Shown piece after piece: positions 20,938 to 30,479 of a DNA stretch of 40,179 nt; the stretch's first letter is position 1, and each line of letters starts with the position of its first letter. The notes beneath the pieces were generated by a model. It had not been told where the DNA came from and ran no database searches. It saw nothing but the letters and a program-made list of their open reading frames with translations. A program made the translations under genes and the position numbers. The stretch is from JAAZFZ01 sp035647435 (GTDB lineage Bacteria > Bacillota > Clostridia > Oscillospirales > Acutalibacteraceae): the NCBI GenBank assembly GCA_035647435.1, contig DASRNM010000138.1, forward strand, positions 1-40,179, read 5' to 3'.

Positions 20938-23550
20938 ATGGCACAAACAACAAAGAAAAAAAATAATACGAAGTCGAAAAAAAGCACAAACACAACGCAG
21001 CAGAGCAAAAAGAGCACAGGGAACATTCAGGGGAAAAACGAGCTGTCCTCCGCCCAACGTCAAAATTTAGCCATAGTGTTAATGGGTGTTGCAATTTTTT
21101 TGCTGTGCATTGTGTTTATCGAAGGGCAAAGTGTTTGGAATTGGCTACATAACTCTCTCTTGGGAGTGTTTGGGTTTTGCGCTTATTTGATTCCATTAAT
21201 GCTCGTCTACATTGCAGTTATCTCCGCGTTGGACAAGCCGTTAGGGAGTGTATCTTCTAAGCTAATTGGCACAGGGTTGCTTATTGTACTAATCGGCGGT
21301 GTAATACATATTTTTGCAAATGATGCACCATACCTTCAAGAACAAGGAATTTGGGAACAGGTCAAAAACGCTTGGGACGCAGACAACGTAATCAAAAGCG
21401 GCGGAGTTGTCGGTGCTGTTTTTGGAGGGGTGCTTTCAAAGCTTTTTGGTAGAACAGGTGCGAGTATAACCGTTGTTTTAACGCTCATTATTGGCTTTAT
21501 GCTTTTAACAGGTGTGAGCCTTGTCAATCTGTTGAGAGCATTTTTAACACCGTTTAAAAAGGTTGGTTCTCTTGCAGATGAAAGAATGGAAGTAAACCTG
21601 AAAAGGCAAGAAGAACGCAAAATGCTAAAGGAACAAGAAATGTTGCAAGACGAATCTGATGATGATGATTTGGGCAAGTCAAAAAGGAAAAGAAAGAAAA
21701 AAGACAAAACTTTGCCTGTTGTTGATGTCGGCCCCGACGCATCACCTGCATTTTCTCAAGAAGATAGTTTTCCCTATGACTTTATTTCAACAGACATGCC
21801 CGACGAGCACACAAAGGTTGACTTCCCCGTTTCGGCATTAGGTTTTGGGCTTTTCGATAAATCTGAGATCGAAAATGATTTAGCAAGCGTGCCCGTGCCG
21901 ATTGAGTCAATAGTTTTGGGTGATGCAAGCAATACTCAAACAAAGTCAAAAACAAAAAGGGAAAAGATTTCTGTCGTATTGGATAATGACGATAAAAAAG
22001 ATGAAAATGACGACGATATTTTTATAAAACAAAGCAAAAGCTCAGGTAGATATAGAAAACCGACGATTGATTGCCTTTCTGAGGTTAAAAACTCATCTTT
22101 TTCATATGATACTGATGAAATTGATTATAATTCTAAAAAACTGATTGAAACCCTTGATAGCTTTGGAGTCAAGGCAAGGATAATTGATGTTTTCAGAGGC
22201 CCGTCTGTTACAAGATATGAGCTTCAACCCGCACAGGGAGTTAAGATAAGCAAAATCACAAATCTTTCTGACGACATAGCCATGAGGCTTGCCGCCACAG
22301 GTGTTAGAATAGAAGCCCCGATACCGGGCAAGGCAGCAATAGGTATTGAGGTCCCGAATAAATCCAAGTCAATGGTTGCAATTCGCGAAATTATTCAAAC
22401 ACCCCTGTTCAAAAATGCAAAAAGCAAACTTAATGTAGCTTTAGGCAAGGATATCACAGGCAACTCAATTTGTGCAGATTTATCAAAAATGCCCCATTTA
22501 TTGATTGCCGGCACAACAGGCTCAGGCAAATCTGTTTGTCTTAATTCTATGATTTTGAGCCTCCTTTTCAACGCTACTCCTGATGAAGTTAAACTTCTTA
22601 TGATTGACCCGAAGCAGGTTGAATTCACTGTATATAACGGCATACCGCACCTTCTTGTTCCCGTTGTATCTGATGCGCGAAAGGCTTCAGGCGCTTTGGG
22701 CTGGGCGGTTACAGAAATGCTCAACCGCTATAACTTATTTTCAGAAAAGAATGTTAGAGATATTACTGGATATAATCGACTCGCCGACAAAAGTGATGAA
22801 ATGGAAAGAATGAGCCAAATAGTCATATTTATTGACGAGTTGTCAGACCTTATGATGGTTGCACCTAATGAGGTTGAGGATTCAATCTGTCGGCTTGCAC
22901 AAATGGCAAGGGCGGCAGGCATGCATCTTGTCATTGCAACACAAAGACCGTCGGTCGATGTTATTACAGGCATTATCAAAGCGAATATCCCAAGCCGTAT
23001 TGCGCTGTATGTATCATCACAAGTTGATTCACGAACGATTATTGACACAGCAGGTGCAGATAAATTGCTCGGTAACGGAGACATGCTGTTTAACCCTGTT
23101 GGCATTTCAAAGCCTGTGCGTGTGCAGGGCTGTTTTGTATCAGAGGCTGAGGTTGAAAGAGTTGTATCATTCATCAAAAATCAAACTCAAGAGGCTGATT
23201 ATGATGAAACCATAATGAAGGAAATTGACAAAAATGCCAAAAATACAAAGAAGAAAGGTTTTTCAGCCATAAAAAGTGAAGGCGATGACGAAACCGACGA
23301 ATTGTACACAAAGGCGATTGAGGTTGTAGTTGAAGCTGGAGTTGCCTCCACGACACTTCTCCAAAGAAAGCTTAGGCTCGGTTACGCAAGAGCGGCAAGA
23401 ATTGTTGACCAGCTTGAAGAAAAAGGGATTATAGGCCCATTTGTGGGCAGCAAGCCTCGCGAGGTTTTGCTTACAAAACAGGAATGGATGGAAAAGTGTG
23501 CCATGGCATCTGAAGATTTTAATGATGACAATGAAAGCACAACGGAGTAA
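20938..23550 (+). CDS. ftsK: FtsK/SpoIIIE family DNA translocase
   Basis: An 870-residue septal motor that pumps chromosomal DNA across the closing septum. The N-terminal 45 residues are basic and Lys/Thr/Ser/Gln-rich, followed by four membrane segments (about 45-205), an acidic/basic linker (about 205-375), the alpha-beta core with Walker A GTTGSGKS (525-532) and Walker B VIFIDELSDLM, and a C-terminal gamma winged helix (ASTTLLQRKLRLGYARAARIVDQLEEKG) that reads orientation sequences. Length is in the usual range. It could be FtsK or the sporulation paralogue SpoIIIE; sequence alone does not settle this. An ATG with a GGAGAAGA site is used. It is followed after 5 bp by ygiQ. Confidence 0.95.
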   Translation: MAQTTKKKNNTKSKKSTNTTQQSKKSTGNIQGKNELSSAQRQNLAIVLMGVAIFLLCIVFIEGQSVWNWLHNSLLGVFGFCAYLIPLMLVYIAVISALDKPLGSVSSKLIGTGLLIVLIGGVIHIFANDAPYLQEQGIWEQVKNAWDADNVIKSGGVVGAVFGGVLSKLFGRTGASITVVLTLIIGFMLLTGVSLVNLLRAFLTPFKKVGSLADERMEVNLKRQEERKMLKEQEMLQDESDDDDLGKSKRKRKKKDKTLPVVDVGPDASPAFSQEDSFPYDFISTDMPDEHTKVDFPVSALGFGLFDKSEIENDLASVPVPIESIVLGDASNTQTKSKTKREKISVVLDNDDKKDENDDDIFIKQSKSSGRYRKPTIDCLSEVKNSSFSYDTDEIDYNSKKLIETLDSFGVKARIIDVFRGPSVTRYELQPAQGVKISKITNLSDDIAMRLAATGVRIEAPIPGKAAIGIEVPNKSKSMVAIREIIQTPLFKNAKSKLNVALGKDITGNSICADLSKMPHLLIAGTTGSGKSVCLNSMILSLLFNATPDEVKLLMIDPKQVEFTVYNGIPHLLVPVVSDARKASGALGWAVTEMLNRYNLFSEKNVRDITGYNRLADKSDEMERMSQIVIFIDELSDLMMVAPNEVEDSICRLAQMARAAGMHLVIATQRPSVDVITGIIKANIPSRIALYVSSQVDSRTIIDTAGADKLLGNGDMLFNPVGISKPVRVQGCFVSEAEVERVVSFIKNQTQEADYDETIMKEIDKNAKNTKKKGFSAIKSEGDDETDELYTKAIEVVVEAGVASTTLLQRKLRLGYARAARIVDQLEEKGIIGPFVGSKPREVLLTKQEWMEKCAMASEDFNDDNESTTE

Positions 23551-23555
23551 ATTAT

Positions 23556-25409
23556 ATGAATGGCTTTTTACCAATTAGCAAAAAGGATATGCAACAAAGA
23601 GGATGGGAAAGTGTTGACTTTGTATGTGTTACAGGTGACGCTTATGTTGACCATCCCAGCTTTGGAACAGCAATTATAACAAGGGTTCTCGAATCAAAAG
23701 GTTTTAGGGTTGCTGTACTTTCTCAGCCCGACTGGCGAAAGGATGACGACTTTTTAAGGTTTGGTAGACCAAAGCTTGGGTTTTTTGTGTCGTCTGGCAA
23801 CATTGACTCAATGGTTGCCCACTATACATCAGCAAAAAAGAAAAGAAGCGATGATGCATATACGCCCGGTGGTAAGGCTGGCAAAAGGCCTGATAGAGCT
23901 GTAATCGTTTACTGCAATAAAATTCGTGAGATTTTTGGAAATGATCCGATAATCATCGGTGGTCTGGAGGCGTCCCTGCGACGTTTTGCTCATTATGATT
24001 ATTGGGACGATAATGTGCGGCGCTCAATTCTTTTTGATACACAAGCGGATTTGCTAGTTTACGGTATGGGTGAAAAGCAGATTGTTGAAATTGCACAAAG
24101 GCTAAAAAATTCTGAATCGATTGATTCAATAACTGATATTAATGGCACTTGCTATGCTGTTGACACCATAGACACACCACTTTTCGGTGCGGAATGCCCA
24201 TCTTTTGAGAATGTTTCAAATAACAAAAGAGAGTATGCGATATCTTGCAAAATTCAAATGAATGAGCAGGACCATATAAGAGGCAAGCTGATTAAGCAAA
24301 GGCACGTCAAAAAGATGCTAGTGCAAAACCCTCCTATGTCACCCTTGACACAGCAAGAGCTTGATGAGGTTTATTCGCTTGACTATATGAGAATGTACCA
24401 CCCGTCTTATGAGGCGTTGGGCGGTATTTCAGGAATAGAAGAGGTCAAGTTTTCTATAACCCACAACAGAGGTTGTTTCGGAGCATGTAATTTCTGCTCG
24501 CTTTCTTTTCACCAAGGGAGATATATTACTTCAAGGAGCAAAGAATCGATAATCAAAGAGGCAAAGATTTTAACTCAAAGAGATGATTTTAAAGGGAATA
24601 TACATGATATCGGTGGGCCTACGGCAAATTTTAGACAGCCTTCATGCGAAAAACAAAAAACAAGCGGATTATGCAAAGAAAAAAAGTGTCTTGCCCCACA
24701 TCCATGCAAAAGTCTTGTAGTTGACCACAGCGAATATATTGACATTGTTAAAAGCATCAGAGAATTGCCCAAAATTAAAAATGTTTTTATCCGCTCAGGG
24801 ATTAGGTTTGATTACTTACTTGAGGATAAAGATGATTACTTTTTCAAAGAAATGGTTAAGCACCATGTGAGCGGCCAGCTAAAAGTAGCTCCCGAGCATT
24901 GTTCTGCAACCGTTTTAGATGCAATGGGTAAACCATATATAGAAGCGTATATAAAATTTTCAAAAAAGTTTTATGAATACACAAAATCCATTGGGAAAGA
25001 GCAGTATCTTGTGCCCTACCTGATGTCTTCACATCCCGCTTCAACTTTAAAGGATGCGGTTGAGCTGGCACTGTTTATGAAAAACAATAAAATTCGACCA
25101 GAGCAGGTTCAGGATTTTTATCCGACACCTGGCACTGTTTCAACCTGTATGTATTACACAGGCCTTGACCCATATACATTAAAAGAGGTCTATGTAGCAA
25201 AAAGTGCGTACGAAAAAGCAATGCAAAGGGCATTACTTCAATATTTTAACCCCAAAAATCGTTCTTTAGTTGAACAAGCACTTAAAAAGGCAGGACGAAC
25301 TGATTTGATAGGCTTTTCTGACAAGTGTCTAATCAGGCCGTTGAATGATAATTCACGCAACAACAGGAGTAAAAACAGATATGCAGGCAAGAAAAACAGA
25401 AACAAATAA
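23556..25409 (+). CDS. ygiQ: YgiQ-family radical SAM protein
   Basis: A 617-residue protein with an N-terminal cobalamin-binding-like region (FVCVTGDAYVDHPSFG, GRPKLGFFVSSGNIDSMV, IIIGGLEASLRRFAHYD) and a radical SAM core with RGCFGACNFCS, whose Cys307, Cys311 and Cys314 bind the [4Fe-4S] cluster. Two Cys clusters follow (EKQKTSGLCKEKKCLAPHPC). The C-terminus is basic (NNRSKNRYAGKKNRNK). YgiQ proteins are widespread, but their reaction is not established. It begins 5 bp after ftsK and its last 29 bases overlap the next gene, indicating co-transcription. Confidence 0.93.
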   Translation: MNGFLPISKKDMQQRGWESVDFVCVTGDAYVDHPSFGTAIITRVLESKGFRVAVLSQPDWRKDDDFLRFGRPKLGFFVSSGNIDSMVAHYTSAKKKRSDDAYTPGGKAGKRPDRAVIVYCNKIREIFGNDPIIIGGLEASLRRFAHYDYWDDNVRRSILFDTQADLLVYGMGEKQIVEIAQRLKNSESIDSITDINGTCYAVDTIDTPLFGAECPSFENVSNNKREYAISCKIQMNEQDHIRGKLIKQRHVKKMLVQNPPMSPLTQQELDEVYSLDYMRMYHPSYEALGGISGIEEVKFSITHNRGCFGACNFCSLSFHQGRYITSRSKESIIKEAKILTQRDDFKGNIHDIGGPTANFRQPSCEKQKTSGLCKEKKCLAPHPCKSLVVDHSEYIDIVKSIRELPKIKNVFIRSGIRFDYLLEDKDDYFFKEMVKHHVSGQLKVAPEHCSATVLDAMGKPYIEAYIKFSKKFYEYTKSIGKEQYLVPYLMSSHPASTLKDAVELALFMKNNKIRPEQVQDFYPTPGTVSTCMYYTGLDPYTLKEVYVAKSAYEKAMQRALLQYFNPKNRSLVEQALKKAGRTDLIGFSDKCLIRPLNDNSRNNRSKNRYAGKKNRNK

Positions 25410-26328
25410 AAAAATAAAGGTAATCATAGCATCGTTTTTGATAATGGTATCTTTACTTATAACTGTTGCTCCAAAAATTGCACCTTCACTCGGCGTGCCC
25501 GAATGGGATGATATTTTTAGGCAAGTAGGGCTATATTCAAATGATTTCAACGATTCTGAATTGCCACTAACCGTTCATTTTATTGATGTCGGTCAAGGGG
25601 ATTGCATATTTATTAAATATGAATTGTGCAACATTCTCATTGATTCGGGTGAGCGGGGCAATGAAGAAACTGTAACTCGATACATAAAAAACTTAGGCAT
25701 TGATAATCTTGATTATGTTGTCTCAACTCATCCTCATTCAGACCATATCGGTAGCATGCCAGGAGTTTTTGAAAGCTTTGAAGTGCTCAATGTGATTGTG
25801 CCTAAGCTTACGGATATAAATGTCCCGACGACAAGAACATACGAAAACTTCCTTTCAGCAGTTTCTTCGTCGGGTGCTAATGGCATATATGCCGTTGTCG
25901 GCAGCGTTTACACCGCAGGTGATTTGTCGTTTGAGATATTGTCACCCTCCGAGCAATACAGCGAGTTAAACAATATGTCTGTTGCAATCAGACTTGACTA
26001 TAAAGACAATTCGTTCCTTTTTATGGGCGACGCTGAAGAGCGGGCTGAAAAAGATATTATGTTAAATGATTTTGATATTGATGTTGATGTGTTAAAGGTT
26101 GGGCATCACGGCAGCAAATACTCAAATAAAAACACATTTCTTGAAAGTGTGGCACCAAAGATTGCAGTAATATGTTGTGGTAAAAACAATTCATATGGTC
26201 ACCCGCACATTGAAACTCTTAAAAGCTTTGAAAAAATGGGTACACCTGTTTTTAGAACGGACTTAGCAGGCAATATCGTTGTTGGCAGCGACGGGGAAGA
26301 ATTGACTGTAAAGTGCAGCAATTATTAA
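25381..26328 (+). CDS. ComEC/Rec2-like metallo-beta-lactamase fold protein, membrane-anchored or exported
   Basis: A 315-residue protein with an N-terminal hydrophobic segment (residues about 9-28, VIIASFLIMVSLLITVAP) acting as an uncleaved anchor or signal, then a metallo-beta-lactamase domain: HFIDVGQGDCIFI, LIDSG, STHPHSDHIG (metal-binding HxHxDH), FMGDAE, LKVGHHGS. This matches the C-terminal domain of the competence protein ComEC as a stand-alone form, with presumed extracellular nuclease or hydrolase activity. The ATG at 25381 has CAGGAG upstream; a longer start at 25345 lies within ygiQ. The following DUF3006 gene is its common partner in Bacillota. Confidence 0.88.
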   Translation: MQARKTETNKKIKVIIASFLIMVSLLITVAPKIAPSLGVPEWDDIFRQVGLYSNDFNDSELPLTVHFIDVGQGDCIFIKYELCNILIDSGERGNEETVTRYIKNLGIDNLDYVVSTHPHSDHIGSMPGVFESFEVLNVIVPKLTDINVPTTRTYENFLSAVSSSGANGIYAVVGSVYTAGDLSFEILSPSEQYSELNNMSVAIRLDYKDNSFLFMGDAEERAEKDIMLNDFDIDVDVLKVGHHGSKYSNKNTFLESVAPKIAVICCGKNNSYGHPHIETLKSFEKMGTPVFRTDLAGNIVVGSDGEELTVKCSNY

Positions 26329-26342
26329 CGGAGGTATGCTTT

Positions 26343-26561
26343 GTGAAGATAATTATTGACCGCTTTGAGGGAGATATAGCCGTTTGCGAGCAAGAAGATT
26401 GCTCTATGATTAACATAAGAAAAAGCCAACTCCCTAACAATGCAAAAGTCGGAAACATTTTATATTTAGATGAAAACGGCAAGATAGTAATTGATGTTGA
26501 AGAGGAATTGAAGCGAAAACAGCAGATTATAAGAATGCAACAAAACATATTTGGCGATTAA
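26343..26561 (+). CDS. DUF3006 domain protein
   Basis: A 72-residue protein, VKIIIDRFEGDIAVCEQED..., matching the DUF3006 pattern (xIDRFEGxxAVxE...P.....G.xL), ending in a charged tail. The GTG at 26343 is preceded by GGAGG at 26330-26334; the longer frame begins inside the previous gene. It follows the metallo-beta-lactamase gene closely, the usual genomic pairing. Function is unknown. Confidence 0.88.
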   Translation: MKIIIDRFEGDIAVCEQEDCSMINIRKSQLPNNAKVGNILYLDENGKIVIDVEEELKRKQQIIRMQQNIFGD

Positions 26562-26583
26562 ACAAGCATAAATTTGTATATTC

Positions 26584-26598
26584 TTGAAATGTTTTCAA
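26584..26598. promoter_or_regulatory. Palindrome upstream of the hprK promoter
   Basis: A perfect inverted repeat TTGAAA-TGT-TTTCAA lies 8 bp upstream of the hprK -35. It resembles catabolite-control sites in symmetry but lacks their central CG. It may be an operator. Confidence 0.4.
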
Positions 26599-26606
26599 AT
26601 ATTCTA

Positions 26607-26635
26607 TTGGAAATTATCTTTATTTGTTCTATAAT
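26607..26635 (+). promoter_or_regulatory. hprK promoter
   Basis: TTGGAA (26607-26612), 17-bp spacer, TATAAT (26630-26635), 75 bp before the chosen hprK start. Confidence 0.75.
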
Positions 26636-26709
26636 GAAAACATATTGTGATAAATGTCTTTGAATATGATGAACATTTTACATATAAAAGTGTCAGGAGG
26701 AATTTGCTT

Positions 26710-27681
26710 TTGAGTTCTAATAAATATAATGTTTCACTCGAAAAAGTGATAAATGACCAATCCTTTGAGGTGATTTATACACCAAATGACCCAAAGCACA
26801 TGTATATAGAATCTCAAGAAGTTAATCGACCGGGTTTGATTTTTGCAGGTTATACCGATTATTTTGACCCTACAAGAGTTCAATTTCTAGGGCTCGCTGA
26901 GCTTGAATACTTAAACAGCATGTCTGAAGAAAAAAGGATCGAGAGTTTTAAGAGGTTCATGCTTCAAAAACCCGTAACGGTTATTATTACGAGAGGGCTT
27001 TTTGTGGGTGAAAAGCTCATAGACATAGCAAAGGAATACAAGGTTCCAGTTTTAAGAACAAATGATTCCACATCAAGCTGTATGTCGGCACTTATTTCAT
27101 ATTTGAGCATTGAACTGGCTCAAAGAATCACAAGGCACGGTGTGCTTGTTGAAGTCAGCGGTGAGGGTGTATTGATACTCGGCGACAGTGGCGTGGGTAA
27201 AAGTGAAACGGCGCTTGAACTCCTCAAAAGGGGGCACAGGCTGATTGCAGACGACGCGGTTGAAATAAGGCGAGTTTCGGCAAAAACACTTGTTGGCTCT
27301 GCGCCTGACAATATAAGGCATTTCATTGAGTTAAGAGGTATTGGCATAATTAATGCTCGGCGCATTTTCGGTATGGGCGCTGTAAAGATGACAGAAAAAA
27401 TAGACATGGTGATACAGCTCGAACAGTGGGAAGATAAAAAGGTTTATGACAGAATGGGAATTGACAACGAGTATATTGAAATTCTCGGCATAAAAGTCCC
27501 CGTTTCGGTGGTTCCTGTAAAACCTGGCAGAAACCTGTCAATAATAGTCGAAGCTGCGGCAATGAATAACAGGCAAAAAAAGATGGGTTATAATGCAGCA
27601 AGAGAGCTACTCCATAATCTTGGCATGACAGATGATATAATCCCCCAGGAGAGAGAACTTGAATTTTGGCATGAGTTTTAA
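26710..27681 (+). CDS. hprK: HPr kinase/phosphorylase
   Basis: A 323-residue bifunctional enzyme that phosphorylates and dephosphorylates HPr on Ser46, controlling catabolite repression and sugar uptake. The P-loop GDSGVGKS is at 158-165, and the family signature ELRGIGIINARRIFGMGAV follows near 205-225. The start chosen is TTG 26710, 9 bases after AGGAGG (26695-26700); an ATG-like start at 26647 is upstream of the ribosome site and would add 21 residues not typical of the family. Length is close to the usual 310. It begins the run hprK, glucokinase, murB, rapZ, whiA and has its own promoter. Confidence 0.95.
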   Translation: MSSNKYNVSLEKVINDQSFEVIYTPNDPKHMYIESQEVNRPGLIFAGYTDYFDPTRVQFLGLAELEYLNSMSEEKRIESFKRFMLQKPVTVIITRGLFVGEKLIDIAKEYKVPVLRTNDSTSSCMSALISYLSIELAQRITRHGVLVEVSGEGVLILGDSGVGKSETALELLKRGHRLIADDAVEIRRVSAKTLVGSAPDNIRHFIELRGIGIINARRIFGMGAVKMTEKIDMVIQLEQWEDKKVYDRMGIDNEYIEILGIKVPVSVVPVKPGRNLSIIVEAAAMNNRQKKMGYNAARELLHNLGMTDDIIPQERELEFWHEF

Positions 27682-27716
27682 ATTAAACTTTAAAGATAAA
27701 AACGGAGGTAACAAAC

Positions 27717-28664
27717 ATGTATAGAGTGGGCGTTGATTTAGGAGGAACAAACATATCTGCAGGCGTGCTTGATGAAAATTATAATATTATAGGTAGGGGA
27801 AAGATAAAGACAAATGCCCCCCGCCCGGCGGCGCAGATTTTTGATGATATAGCAACTGTAGTTAAAATGGCGGTTAAAGAGGCAGGTGTTGGCATAAAGG
27901 ATGTTAAAAGCGTCGGCGTTGGTACACCCGGCTCAGTAAATAAAGAAACGGGAAACATTGAATTTGCAAACAACCTTGAGTTCAACAATGTTCCGGCAAA
28001 AGGAATGCTTGAAAGCAAGATAGGCACAACGGTTTATCTTGACAATGATGCTAACTGTGCCGCATTAGGCGAAGCGGTTGCAGGCTCGGGCAACGGAGTT
28101 TCAAGTTTTATTGCAATCACTCTCGGCACAGGAGTAGGAAGTGGTATAATAATAGATGGTAAAATTGTCAATGGTATAAACTATGCCGCAGGTGAAATGG
28201 GGCACATGGTTATTTGTATCGACGGCGAACAGTGCAACTGTGGCAGACGAGGTTGCTGGGAAAGATATGCTTCCGCAACGGCATTGATAGCTCAAACAAA
28301 GGATGCTATGCGTTTGAATCAAGACAGCGTTATGTGGAAATTGGTCAATGAGAACATTGACAGTGTTTCTGGCAGAATAGCGTTTGACGCAATGAAAAAA
28401 GGCGACGAAGTAGGCAAAAGGGTTGTTTCACAGTATATTTATTATGTTGCGACAGGCCTTATTAACATAATCAACGCACTTCAACCCGACATTATATGTG
28501 TCGGTGGTGGCATAGGCAATGAAAAGAATTTTTTGCTTGAACCTTTGCGCAAACACGTTGAGAGGGAAAGATATAGTCTATATGCAACTAAGCAAACAAG
28601 GCTTGTTTCCGCTCAACTTGGCAATGATGCAGGCATAATCGGAGCAGGTCTTTTGGATTATTAA
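27717..28664 (+). CDS. glk: ROK-family glucokinase
   Basis: A 315-residue sugar kinase phosphorylating glucose in glycolysis. It shows GVDLGGTNISAGVLD (ATP phosphate 1), DNDANCAALGE (catalytic Asp), ITLGTGVGSGIIIDG, EMGHM and the ROK zinc motif CNCGRRGCWERYAS. The ending IGAGLLDY is common in this group. The spacing after hprK (35 bp) and a GGAGG site indicate an operon; sugar kinase beside the catabolite-repression kinase is metabolically coherent. Substrate is inferred from family; other hexoses are possible. Confidence 0.92.
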   Translation: MYRVGVDLGGTNISAGVLDENYNIIGRGKIKTNAPRPAAQIFDDIATVVKMAVKEAGVGIKDVKSVGVGTPGSVNKETGNIEFANNLEFNNVPAKGMLESKIGTTVYLDNDANCAALGEAVAGSGNGVSSFIAITLGTGVGSGIIIDGKIVNGINYAAGEMGHMVICIDGEQCNCGRRGCWERYASATALIAQTKDAMRLNQDSVMWKLVNENIDSVSGRIAFDAMKKGDEVGKRVVSQYIYYVATGLINIINALQPDIICVGGGIGNEKNFLLEPLRKHVERERYSLYATKQTRLVSAQLGNDAGIIGAGLLDY

Positions 28665-28687
28665 TTAACTTAAATCGGGGTGTTTTT

Positions 28688-29593
28688 TTGAATTCAATAG
28701 AACGAATTTTTGAATATGTGGCACAAAAAGATATTACTATAATTAAAAATGCCCCTATGTGTGAATATACGAGTTTCAAAATCGGTGGCCCTGCCGAGCT
28801 TATGATAATACCCGAAAACAAGAAGCAAGCAAAAGAAGCCTTTGTTTTCTGCACAAGTGAAGGTGTTGCGCCGTTTATTCTCGGCAACGGCAGCAATCTA
28901 CTTGTAAGTGACAACGGAATAAAAGGGGTAGTTTTACACACAGGCAAAATGAATAATGTTGTTTTGCTTGATGAAACTACTGTTGAATGTGATTGCGGTG
29001 TAGGTCTTGCAAGGCTTTGCAATTTCGCTTTGGACAATTCATTGTCAGGTCTTGAGTTTGCATTCGGTATCCCCGGCAGCGTCGGTGGAGCGGCATTTAT
29101 GAATGCGGGTGCATACGGTGGAGAAATGAAGGATGTAATTTTAAGTTGTGAGCATGTAACACCGAAAGGTGAGGCGCAAGTGTTAAAATCTAATGAACTT
29201 AAATTTGGGTACAGACACAGTGCTTATTCCGAAAATGGGTTCCTTATAACCTCAATTAGAATTGGTTTAACAAAGGGCGATAAGAGTCAGATAAAATCAC
29301 GAATGCAGGATATAATCGAAAGAAGAAGGTCAAAGCAACCTCTCGAATACCCGAGTGCGGGCTCTGTTTTTAAAAGACCGGAGGGGCACTTTGCAGGGGC
29401 ATTAGTTGAGCAATGCGGCTTTAAAGGCAAGTGTATAGGCGGAGCAATGCTCAGTGAAAAACACGCAGGGTTTATAGTTAATAAGGGTGGTGCAACCTGT
29501 GATGATGTTCTGAATTTAATTGATACAATCAGAGAAACCGTATTAAAAGAATACGGAGTAGAACTTGAAAGAGAAATAAAACTTATTAAATAA
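28688..29593 (+). CDS. murB: UDP-N-acetylenolpyruvoylglucosamine reductase
   Basis: A 301-residue FAD enzyme making UDP-N-acetylmuramate in peptidoglycan synthesis. FAD-binding segment LGNGSNLLVSDNG (about 62-74), GIPGSVGGAAFMNAGAYGGEM, catalytic GYRHSAY and YPSAGSVFKRPEG with the proton-donor Ser, and a C-terminal Glu (DTIRETVLKEYGVELEREI). It is type IIa/b-like in length. Starts at TTG after GGGGTG. Next to rapZ, as in many Bacillota. Confidence 0.96.
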   Translation: MNSIERIFEYVAQKDITIIKNAPMCEYTSFKIGGPAELMIIPENKKQAKEAFVFCTSEGVAPFILGNGSNLLVSDNGIKGVVLHTGKMNNVVLLDETTVECDCGVGLARLCNFALDNSLSGLEFAFGIPGSVGGAAFMNAGAYGGEMKDVILSCEHVTPKGEAQVLKSNELKFGYRHSAYSENGFLITSIRIGLTKGDKSQIKSRMQDIIERRRSKQPLEYPSAGSVFKRPEGHFAGALVEQCGFKGKCIGGAMLSEKHAGFIVNKGGATCDDVLNLIDTIRETVLKEYGVELEREIKLIK

Positions 29594-29609
29594 CAAAGGA
29601 GGTATATAA

Positions 29610-30464
29610 TTGGAATTAATTATAGTCACAGGGCTTTCCGGAGCAGGAAAGTCTGCTGTTGTCGATGTTCTTGAGGATATTGGTTTTTTCTGTGCTGACA
29701 ATATGCCTCCGAAGCTTATATCAACATTTGCGAAGCTACTTGCTAATTCTAAGGAAAAGCGTGAAAGAATTGCAATAGTTATGGATATTAGATTGGGCGG
29801 TTCATTTAAAGATTTGTTTGCTGCTCTTGATGACCTTGCAAAAATGGACGTTCGTTATAAGGTCTTGTTTGTCGACGCTTCAAATGAGGTGCTTATGCGT
29901 AGGTATAAGGAAACACGTCGCAAACACCCATTGATGGACAAGTGTGGCTCAATAAATAAAGCCATTAATATGGAGAGAGAAATGCTTTTGCCTGCCCGTC
30001 AAATTGCAGATTATATTGTTGACACTTCGCATACGACTTCAGCGCAGTGCAAGGAAATGATTGCAAAGCTGTTTCTCGACAACCCTCAAAACACTATGAA
30101 GATTAGATGCATTTCTTTCGGATATAAATACGGCATGCCCAACGATTCAGACTTAGTTTTTGATGTTCGTTGTTTACCCAACCCCTTTTATATCAATGAA
30201 TTGAGAGATTTAACGGGGCTTGATGAGCCTATAAAAGAATATGTTTTGAAATGGCCACAGGCTAAAGACCTTATCCCTAAGTTGCTTGATTTGATTGATT
30301 ACCTTGTCCCACTTTATATAGCTGAGGGTAAAAGTGAGCTTGTTATAGCTATCGGTTGCACGGGTGGGCATCATAGGTCGGTAGTTTTTGCAGAGCTTAT
30401 ACATGAGCACTTGAGCGAACAGGGATATTTGCTTAGTGTTAATCATCGCGATATCAACAAATAG
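29610..30464 (+). CDS. rapZ: RapZ/YvcJ nucleotide-binding protein
   Basis: A 284-residue P-loop protein (GLSGAGKS, 8-15) with DDMP-like ADNMPP and the C-terminal domain GCTGGHHRSVVFAE, which in the enterobacterial homologue RapZ binds RNA and senses glucosamine-6-phosphate. In Bacillota (YvcJ) it hydrolyses GTP and influences competence and cell-wall precursor metabolism. Starts at TTG after AAAGGAGG. It lies between murB and whiA; the usual third gene yvcK is absent between rapZ and whiA. Confidence 0.95.
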   Translation: MELIIVTGLSGAGKSAVVDVLEDIGFFCADNMPPKLISTFAKLLANSKEKRERIAIVMDIRLGGSFKDLFAALDDLAKMDVRYKVLFVDASNEVLMRRYKETRRKHPLMDKCGSINKAINMEREMLLPARQIADYIVDTSHTTSAQCKEMIAKLFLDNPQNTMKIRCISFGYKYGMPNDSDLVFDVRCLPNPFYINELRDLTGLDEPIKEYVLKWPQAKDLIPKLLDLIDYLVPLYIAEGKSELVIAIGCTGGHHRSVVFAELIHEHLSEQGYLLSVNHRDINK

Positions 30465-30479
30465 GAGGTACGCATAGCC

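Noticed and set aside
21336..23574. Open frames opposite ftsK
   Set aside because: They are antisense shadows of a well-supported gene, without ribosome sites or family resemblance.
26584..26598. Catabolite-responsive element (cre) upstream of hprK
   Set aside because: The repeat is 15 bp with a TGT centre and lacks the central CG of the cre consensus.
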